DNA of 64,000 bases from Carettochelys insculpta. Lineage: Eukaryota > Chordata > Testudines > Carettochelyidae. The notes beneath the pieces were generated by a model. That model was not told where the DNA came from. It searched no databases and saw only the letters and a program-made list of their open reading frames with translations. Positions 55,943-64,000 of this stretch are shown piece after piece; the stretch's first letter is position 1, and each line of letters opens with the position of its first letter. Both the position numbers and the translations under genes were made by a program. The DNA lies in NCBI RefSeq assembly GCF_033958435.1, contig NC_134161.1:5704001-5768000 (forward strand), written 5' to 3'.

Positions 55943-58900
55943 CTACAGAACGAAAGACAGGAATGGTAGGGTTTGATTCCACTCCGCCTTCCCACTCATC
56001 TCCTCTCCTTCTCCACAAGGAAGAGTCTGTCTGCACAGCGAGACGATTCAGACCAGTACTCAGGACAATGAGCCGGAACAGTTGCTACCTGGACATGCCA
56101 TGAGAGCAACACTGACCTGAGAAACTAGGCTGCTCTTAGGAATCTGATGCTCTGCTGCAATTGTCAATTTCAGAGGATGCAAATAAAACGCAGTAGTACA
56201 GTACAGGGACAGGACAGCAGAGGAGCATGGAGAACGAAGTTTTGGGACTGCCCTCTAGAGGGCACCAAATCCGATGCTATGATTTAAAAACCACCATATG
56301 AAACCACAATTTCTTGCAACTTGTGAGAAGTGAGAACCAGTTACCTGCAAGGGTGTCACCACTACGGACAGAATGACCCCGCTGTCTTCCGTGCTGGCAT
56401 CTGGCGCAGGCACAAACACGGGCTCTGAAGGGTAGAATCCCTCCTTTCGCCAAGTCTTGTGGGGAAAGAATAACATAAGAGATGCACTTCATTCTGATTT
56501 AGGTACTACTGATCTCCTGATATCTGAGTCAGGATCAGGGGCCAGGGCCCATTTGTGTTGTCAGGAAAGGCAGAGATAACCTGTGCCCTGACAAACTTAC
56601 AATCTAAGGTCCTGATTCTGCAACTAGATCCATACAGATGGTCCTACTGAAGTCAGTAGAGCTCTATACAGGCAGATCCCTGTGCCTATGACAAATCCCA
56701 CTGACTTACTGGGGTTGCCTACACAAAGCTCCCTGCAGGGTTGGGGTCTATATTAAGACAAGATGCAAGAAAGTGGGCTGAGGAGGGGGGACAGCAAACT
56801 GACAGAGGGAATGTGGAAGGGAACAGGAGGTGCCATAGACCAGCTCTAGGTACATTCAGATGCTTCATTCACAATTTGAAACTGTCACCTAAGATGTCCC
56901 TCAGTGTCCCCAGCTGCCCTGCTCTGTCGCAAACAGACATCTGCTCATTGTGTTAGGCTATCATTCACGCAGTGTAAAACAGAGAATGGAAGTGTGGTCC
57001 CGGTCCCAGTCCCTCCATTAAATAGATCCCAATGCTCATGGGTGACAGAGCTGCCTGGGCTGGAGGATAACTGAAAACCTACAATTACCAGTTCACTGTC
57101 TAAGTCAGTGAACAGGGAGAACTTGAACATTGTCTCACCTTCATTGCCTTGGTTTCTATATCTATCTTGATCAGTGAATCCCCAACCAGGTGCCCAAAGC
57201 CACAGCCGTAGAAGAAGCGGTACTTCTTGCCATTGTACTGTGAGTAGTTAATCTGGGGGAATTCCAGGCCCCCTAACTCCTCCAGGTCCGCAGAGTGGAG
57301 ATTTTCAGGCATGCACCAGACCTAGGGCAAGCACAGAGCACAAGGGTGTTTCTTAGCCCTGACCTGGAGCAGCAGCTTTGATGCCAGACTGGTCGCATCC
57401 TCATGCTACCCACTTATTTCAGGGAAGATGAAATGTCTGGCTTTGTTCCCTGTACACCTCTAAGCCAGCATCTCTCAGAACCATGCTGGATCTCTTATCC
57501 ATTCCACCCAAGGAAGAGACATACTCTCACCACAGTCTGGTGTTTCAAAAGGGCCCGTAAGGCTTGAGCTAAGGAGGAAAGCCTCCATAACAGCATCAGA
57601 ACACCAGTGCACTTGACAAGCAGACCCAGCGATTGTTCCTCCACCAATGAAAAGACTTCACCTCCAGGGCTATGTGCACCCTGCACAGTCAGCCCAGCTC
57701 AGTGGGATCTGGGTGTGCAGACATGCTGTGCTTTAATCTGTTTGAGCATCCGCACTGGGAGGAACCAAGTAACTGATTAATCACCCACTGCAGCACTACT
57801 CAACAGTTTACAGGAGGAAGCGAAGAACAAGCCTACCTCCAACGGAAAGTGCAGAGTGAAATTTGGAATCCAAAGACAGATTTTGGCCAGTTACACCAGA
57901 GCTAACACCCCAACTCATGTCAAAAGTGCCACAGCATCTTTAGTGACCATGTGTGGATCTTGGTTTTGCATCTCATCTAAAAGATGGCGTCTCCAGCAAC
58001 ACCCTGCCAGGACATTTGGCTTTGTGCTGACTTCCATCTATGTACAGACCTTACAAGATCTGAAAAGATCACAGCACAAGAAGATATAGATATGCACAAC
58101 ACCATCACAACTTTAGTTACTTATCCCTTTAGTACCTACCGTCCCATCCACCTCTTTCACAGCACTTGCTGATGTGTAGGACAAAGGGCTGAGGTTCTGG
58201 CCCACAGGCACGCTTGAATCCACATTCAGCGGTAGAACAAAACGGCGTGGGAAAGCTTTGGGTAACGAGTTATAGATCTATTAGGAAAACAGGAAGTTAC
58301 AGGGCTGGAGAGACCTGAACAGGCTGGTGAGCTCAGTCTCCATTGTGGAGCAAGCACCCAATGAATTCTAGCCCCTTCCCCATCCCGGAGCTCTGTAAGC
58401 TCTTATTATTTGTATTAACACAGCACCTAGAGGCCCTAAGCTGGACACTGTACAGAGCTAGAAACAGTTTTGCCTGGGAGCATTCACAGCCAAAGAGATA
58501 AGGCGTACAAAGAGCAGGAGGGGAAATAAGCACAGAGAGGGGAAGTGACGTGCCCATGTTCACCCAGCACACCAGTGTCAGAGCCAGGAATAGAACCATA
58601 GTTTTCTGACTCCTAGTCCACTCTGCCTCTCTCTTTCACCCAGAACTTCTAATTCCTTCCCCGGGCTGTTCCTCTGACCCTTCTCCCCACACCATTCCTG
58701 ATATTAACGTCATTGTTACTTCGATGCAAGTTTACAGTTGATGAAACGTTCTTACTTTGCCCACAAACCAATGAGACCAACTGACTTCTGGGAGCTTTCC
58801 CTCCGCGTTTCCCAGCCTTGGGCTCAACCAGCCTGGAAGCATCAGGTCCCATACAACAGACACAGAGGCTCTACCTGATCCAGACCCGCCCCAGCTTTGC

Positions 58901-61900
58901 GCAGGTTTTGGAGCTGGTAAATACGCAGGCTCGTTCCATCATCCTGGCAGCAGATGTCAAGGACCACACAGCCCTGATCTTCAAAAGCGTTGATTTGATG
59001 GAAGGTGACGAACGGCTTGCTGTAAAACTGCCCCGGAAGCAGCTGCAGTGAGACAAATGGCAGCTTTGTTTTCTGCCCCCAGCAATCTCAGTCCATCCCT
59101 GGGCCCAAAGAGTCCCATTTTCCCTCCTACTTCCCACTCGCTCTTTTTGCGCTAGAACAACCGCTTCACAGCCACTTATGAAGAGAGCCAGATTCAGGCC
59201 ATCTGGAGCCTAAAGTACACCAGGGCAAGGGCCTCTCTCACCAGGGCACCACCGCTCACTTGGAGTAGCCATGGAAGGGAACCCTTCTCCCCTCCTAGAG
59301 AAGTGGGAGCAGTAGCCACGACACCCACATGGCGCTTCCTGGAGATGTCACACGGCATAAACCAGGATCCCCAAGTCACTCAGCAGGTATACCTCAGCCA
59401 GCGGGGCCGCCAGGCAAGGTGTAAGGAGAGGGTCAGCTCCACGCCCCTGGAAGGTGAGGGGCCTCAGGCAGACAGGGCAGCACAAGGGCAGCCAGCCATC
59501 AGTACTGCCAGGACAATGGGGCTGGGCGTCCCAGCCCTTAGAGCCAAATGGAGCATGAGGAGTAGCACTCGGTGGTGAACTTGAAGGGCCTGGGACTCTG
59601 CACCCCTCTGAATCACTGGGCCCCAGGGATATTGTCTCCTTTTCTCCCCACCCCCCAACACCTCCCTGTCAGCAGACCTGATCTCTGCCTTGTACCCACA
59701 GCTCCAGAACGGCTTCCCAAGAGCCCCTAACTGCTTCTACATTCTTTTAATGGGCAGCAGAGAGTTGTCTCACATTTGCCTCTGCCCCAGCACCTAATGA
59801 AGTCTCATCCAGGAGGCGTCACCATTCCCTGGTTTTCAAGCCAATACTGCAGTAGTTCCTAGACTGGCCAATACAGCCCAGGCTGCTGCTGCCAAGAGCC
59901 AGGGCATTTCCTGTGAGCTCTAGATTGACTGGACAGGAGACCTAGATGTGATTGCCTGACAGAATGGCAGATTTACCTCTCCCGTGTGCTTATTCACCAC
60001 ATAGAAGTGGGTTTTGTACTGTGGCTCCCAGTTTATCCCATCAGCAATGGGCTTCCCAAGGAGCATGGATGTCATAATCTTACGTAGATCCATCTTGATG
60101 GGCTGCTCAATGAAGATCACATAGTTCTCACTCATTCCTAATGAACAGAAGGGGAAAATCAAGACATTTTGCTCCAATAGGCAAACAAGGTGAGAGAACT
60201 GCTGGAAGCAGGGGTCAGCAAACAGCCTGGCAAGTTGTAGCTTGAAGGCTGTGCTGGATCTGCGTGCCCAAGGCATAGCAGAGAAGGGGAGCCTCCTCAC
60301 CGAAGCTGTGATAGTAGGAGGGTTTCAGCTTCTCAGCTGGAGCAATGGAGCATAAAACTTTGGCTCCCTGCAATGTGTTATCGCAGCTTGACTTCTGCGG
60401 AGGAATCCGAATAATGTTATAGGTGGAACCTTGAAAGAAGAAAGCATGTTCGTTAGCTCACAGACCCAGGCTTGACCCAATCAGCACTTCAGGTCAGGCA
60501 ACCACAGATTTGTTCACGAGCCTCTCTGTGGTCAGAGTCCTTATGGATCAGCCTTTAGATACAAGACAGGCCCGTGTGAGATTTTCAACCCCAAGTAGGG
60601 GATTTAACCACACAATTCCCACTGGAATAAATCCCCCAGATAGCTTTCAATCTTCAAATATCCCATCAGGTGCTGATGCGAATGAGATTTTAAATTTAAG
60701 CTTTGTCCAGATTCATCCAGTACTACAAATCCCCAGGCCTTCTCCTTGAAAACAAGGTCTTCCCATTTCTTTACTTTTATTGGGCACCTAGCCACATGTT
60801 CAAGATCTCCCCAACCCATTCTGTTGCAGTTTTCAGGCTGGCCAGAGCTCTCCGGTTTGAGATCAGCCGAGGGTGGTGATTCTTTAATTGCCCCAGCAGG
60901 CAGAGGTGGGAAAAGTGCCTCTAAAAGTTACTTGAGTAAAAGTACACAGGTGGGGGGTGTACTTAAGTGCAGGTCACCAGTGTCCTTCTGGAGAACTACT
61001 TGAGCAAAAGTACGTATGTCACCTCTTGATTGTACTCAAAGATCCAGAAGTGAAATCAGCAGCACTTTTACTCAAGTAATTTTGGGGGTACTTTTCCCAT
61101 CTCTGCCAGCAGGACACCATGTTGACAAAGGCATTTTACAAACAGGAGCTGCAGGGTTAACACTTGACCATAGCCTGACACATGCTGAATTCTGAAGACA
61201 CAAATTGAGCTCGCAGCAGAGCCCAAACCCTCCCCGACTTCTCCTATCTACCTGCCCCTCAGCATCGCTTTCAGCCCCAGAAGAGAGTCACATCACATTC
61301 CTTCATCCGTTACAGTAATTTCTTCTGACTTGTTCCAAGTCACACTAGTGGCAATTTCCACATCACTATTGTTGGGCTCCGTTGTCTTCTGTCTCATTAA
61401 GAGATTTGGAGCCAGAGCACCAGCTTAGATGAGCAGATAACAAAGAGTCTGTTTCTGTACCTCAGTCAGACCAACTGGAATCAAACTTCAGCTTTTGTGC
61501 TAAGCTGGCTGTCGACGCATCTGCGCACTCTCAACAGTGCAATGAAAATGCCAACCACCTTCAAAGTTTCCGTGTCAAAGGAAGAAACCAGAATTCTGAG
61601 CCCTGGTTTTAATGATGCCTGACGGCCTGTCTGCTGAACCTGATCCCACGCTCCCACTAGGGATTGGTTTGCTATGTACTGTGCATGACCCCATGGGGAA
61701 ATTTGAAGTTACACACTGCTGAGCACAAAACAAATTATCACAGCAAGAATGGAAGAATAACAAGGCCAGGGGATTGGTTGCTGAACTGGTGCAAGCCGGC
61801 AACATGAGCTCCAACAACACAGGGCATCATCTGCTTGCTCAGGGCTGAGGCACAGTGGGGAGGAACGTCCTTGTGCAAAAAGAAATTAAATTTGGGTTTG

Positions 61901-64000
61901 AAGAGCCACAAAAATAGGGTTCGGGTTTTGCACAATATCTTCTTCTTATTGGAAAATTTGCATTGAAAATTTGCATCCCACTTTAAACCCTGACCGCAGA
62001 AGACAAAATATGAGGAACAAACAAGACACCTCAAGGGCAGGGGACTATGGACCAATAGATCTCCCACCACACTGCCCCATCTTTACATATTGCCACATTG
62101 GATCACATCAATGGCCTGCCAAGTCCACTGTTTCAGTGGCCACTGCAGGTTGTGTCAAAGGCAGGTTCAAGAAGCCCTGCATTTTTGGCACAAGAAGCCC
62201 ATAGGGAAGCTTCTTCCTGTCCCAGAGTAATCAAAGATTGGCTCATGCCCTGAAATATACTGGGGGTTATCTCCCATGCAGAGCTCTTGGTTATTTCATC
62301 CTTGCTATGCTAAATTCTAAATCTTTGTTATCCATAGAAATATCCTGTCCTGTTATGAATCTTAATAGGCTTTTGGCCTCATAGACAACTTCTGGCAATG
62401 AGTACCACAAGCTAAATGAACATTGTTTTTAATACTTTTATTCTAGCTGTGCCACCATTTCATCCTTTCAACACACACTTTTTTTCAGGTTTATTTCTGA
62501 CAGCTGTCCTACATCTAACCCATAGTTTCCTGTCTGGGAGCTACAAAGAGCAGACACAAAGCTACAGATCTGGGGTGCTGCTTGAACACACAGAGTTTGG
62601 CACAACTGGGAATTGCGACCAAGGAGCAGATATTTCCATATAGAGTCTTTGAACGGTCAGTGCACTTATTTTACTGCAGGCTATTATCTCGCATAATAAT
62701 TTTTTCATAATAATTCTTCCCTTAAGGAATACTTTAGGCCCTGTGAAATTCGTGGTCCGTTTTGGTCAATTTCACATTCCTATGATTTTTAAAATGGAAA
62801 AGTTTGTCATTTCAGGTGTTAAATCTGAAATTTGGTAGTGATGCAATTGTAAAGGTCCTGACCCAAGAAGGATTTGTGTGGGGGTCTCAAGACTATTGAT
62901 TGCAGTACTGCCAGTCTTCCTTCTGACCAGCTGCTGGCAGCAACTTTGCCTTGAGAGCTGAGCAGCTTGAGAGTGGTGGCTGCCAGCCAGGAATTAAGCT
63001 CTGAAGGCAGAGCTGCTGCCAGCAGCAGCACAGAAGTAAGGATGGTATGATAGGGTATTGCCACCCTTACTTCTGCCCTATTGCCTGCAAAGCTGGACCC
63101 TCAGTCAGCAGCTGCCATTCTCTAGCCACCAAGCTTTGAAAGCAGCAGTGCAGAAATAAGGGTGACGTGTATGGTATTGCCACCTGGACTTCTGCGCTGT
63201 GACTGGCGGATTGCTGCCTTCAGAGCTGGGCATCCAGCCAATATTAAAACCACTGGTCTCCAATTCCCCAGCTCTGATGACAGCATGGAATTAAGGGAAG
63301 CAAAGGTGAGACTCTCCTAAAATAACCTTGAGATTCCCCTGCAATTCTCTTTTGTGTCAGGACCCCCAGTTTGAGAAGCTCTGGTCTCCCCCCTGAAATA
63401 TGTGCGGCATAGGGTGAAAGCACACAAAAGGCTCGCAGATTTCAGGGTCAGTGACACATTTAGCATGACTGTGAATTTGGTAGGGCCCTGGGAGTGTGGT
63501 AAAGTCCGAACCCAAAACCCATTCAAGTCAATGGAAAACCTTCTCATGGATTTCAAAAGGCCTTGGATTCAGCCCCAGCACTTCATGTTACCTTCCTCAA
63601 AATGTATCCCCGAACAAACTATTCACACGTGTGCCCCGTACACCTCATCTGTGTCCGAGACAGTGCCCTGCATGTCTTCCCTGCCCCTCACATCACGGAC
63701 CGTCGTCATACGCCCAAAGGACATTAACTGAAGAGGCTCTTCAATAAGAATGCACAATGGATGGTGAGATTGTTGGCAGCCTCAGTCTGAGACTGATCCT
63801 GATCCTGCCTTGCTGTGATTGTGTCCTGCAGAGAGATGGCAGCTTCCTCACTTTGTAAGGCTCCATCAAAAATACCTCCTTCCCACAGCAGCATGGAGTC
63901 TGCCTGGAACTCTGCCTCACCTCATTGAACTTCCCAGAACAGTCACCCTGCCAAGCCTCACCATGCTTCCCGTAAGAGTTGCCCATGTTGTACACTGTCC
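55829..64000 (-). CDS. BCO2: Beta-carotene oxygenase 2, 3' part (last eight exons)
   Basis: BCO2 is a mitochondrial non-haem iron dioxygenase that cleaves carotenoids asymmetrically at the 9',10' bond. Exons on the minus strand: 64000-63962 (cut by the window), 60429-60301, 60137-59977, 59042-58875, 58277-58140, 57321-57139, 56455-56345 and 55942-55829. All join in frame (39+129+161+168+138+183+111+114 nt) with GT-AG introns and a TAA at 55831-55829. Motifs: [19 protein letters not shown] (iron His), [25 protein letters not shown] (iron His), [40 protein letters not shown], and the final YGFHG (iron His). Three of the four iron-binding His are seen; the first is upstream. The end, HGIFIQH, differs slightly from the HGTFIPI I recall for mammals. 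No defect is visible; the gene looks functional. Confidence 0.95.
56345..56455 (-). CDS. BCO2: BCO2 exon with [13 protein letters not shown]
   Basis: 111 nt; [20 protein letters not shown], then [15 protein letters not shown]. Acceptor cacaag|, donor |gtaact. Confidence 0.95.
57139..57321 (-). CDS. BCO2: BCO2 exon with [14 protein letters not shown]
   Basis: 183 nt; [20 protein letters not shown], then [19 protein letters not shown]. Acceptor cctag|, donor |gtgag. Confidence 0.95.
58140..58277 (-). CDS. BCO2: BCO2 exon with RRFVLPLNV
   Basis: 138 nt, phase 0; [19 protein letters not shown], then [19 protein letters not shown]. Donor |gtaggt. Confidence 0.93.
58875..59042 (-). CDS. BCO2: BCO2 exon with [12 protein letters not shown]
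   Basis: 168 nt, phase 0; [20 protein letters not shown] with an iron-ligand His, then [20 protein letters not shown]. Confidence 0.94.
59977..60137 (-). CDS. BCO2: BCO2 exon with IFIEQPIKM
   Basis: 161 nt, [20 protein letters not shown], then [19 protein letters not shown]. Acceptor cattag|, donor |gtaaat. Confidence 0.93.
60301..60429 (-). CDS. BCO2: BCO2 exon with SYYHSF
   Basis: 129 nt, [16 protein letters not shown], then [20 protein letters not shown] with an iron-ligand His. Acceptor ttcaag|, donor |gtgag. Confidence 0.93.
60905..61108. mobile_element. hAT MITE with ACTTGAGTAAAAGTA repeats, BCO2 intron
   Basis: Ends CAGAGGTGGGAAAAGT and ACTTTTCCCATCTCTG are inverted repeats. The interior has TTACTTGAGTAAAAGTAC and its inverse, a text well known from fish-type hAT elements. 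Confidence 0.75.
61109..62730. other. BCO2 intron, no feature recognised
   Basis: No exon, RNA gene or named repeat seen. Confidence 0.45.
62737..63490. mobile_element. hAT-type element, BCO2 intron
   Basis: Left TTAGGCCCTGTGAAATTCGT and right GTGAATTTGGTAGGGCCCTG form diverged terminal inverted repeats. The interior has a tandem unit of about 130 bp with CAGCAGCAGCACAGAAGTAA and TATTGCCACCC. Confidence 0.6.
63962..64000 (-). CDS. BCO2: BCO2 exon, partial at window edge
   Basis: [12 protein letters not shown], then donor G|gtgag; continues beyond the window. Phase 1 matches the next exon. Confidence 0.88.

Overview
This window looks like nuclear DNA of a reptile, most probably a turtle. It has split vertebrate genes, CR1 LINE 3' ends with the ATTCTATGATTCTATGA tail, many tRNA-derived SINEs of the type common in turtles (often called Cry), and several families of short hAT-type elements with CTACGTCTACACGTG-like or CAGTGGTTCCCAAACTT-like ends. 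The organism call is inference from repeat types. No bacterial or organellar genes were seen.

Two intact genes lie on the minus strand. The right end (55.8-64 kb) holds the last eight exons of BCO2 (beta-carotene oxygenase 2); its 5' part lies beyond the window. The left part (7.9-18.4 kb) holds a complete six-exon PTS gene (6-pyruvoyltetrahydropterin synthase, 148 codons) that starts in a CpG island at 18.0-18.9 kb. BCO2 followed by PTS in the same direction is also the order in human 11q23, so the pair is conserved synteny.

About 37 kb of unusual material separates the two genes, mostly on the plus strand. (1) 24.2-38.3 kb is a non-processed ZW10 pseudogene. It has an in-frame TAG, a frameshift, a SINE inside an exon with a 12-bp target duplication, a lost splice donor, and no exons for about 410 central residues; a GC-rich minisatellite with higher-order structure sits where they should be. 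(2) 39.4-46.6 kb is a direct tandem duplication of a 3825-bp unit dense in tRNA-like (Pol III box) sequences. Each unit carries a perfect 28-bp hairpin and a nested ~150-bp array. (3) 46.7-50.4 kb is a second, divergent PTS copy in inverted orientation. Its exons are open, its codon differences include many silent ones, and its last codons and stop come from an inserted LTR-like repeat. (4) 54.2-55.7 kb holds unidentified exon-like pieces that could belong to a small secreted, cytokine-like protein, tail to tail with BCO2.

The remainder is interspersed repeats or sequence where I see no gene. PTS makes the tetrahydrobiopterin precursor and BCO2 cleaves carotenoids; they are neighbours without a shared pathway. 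The best candidates for something undescribed are the tRNA-like macrorepeat and the inverted PTS paralog that begins just beside it.
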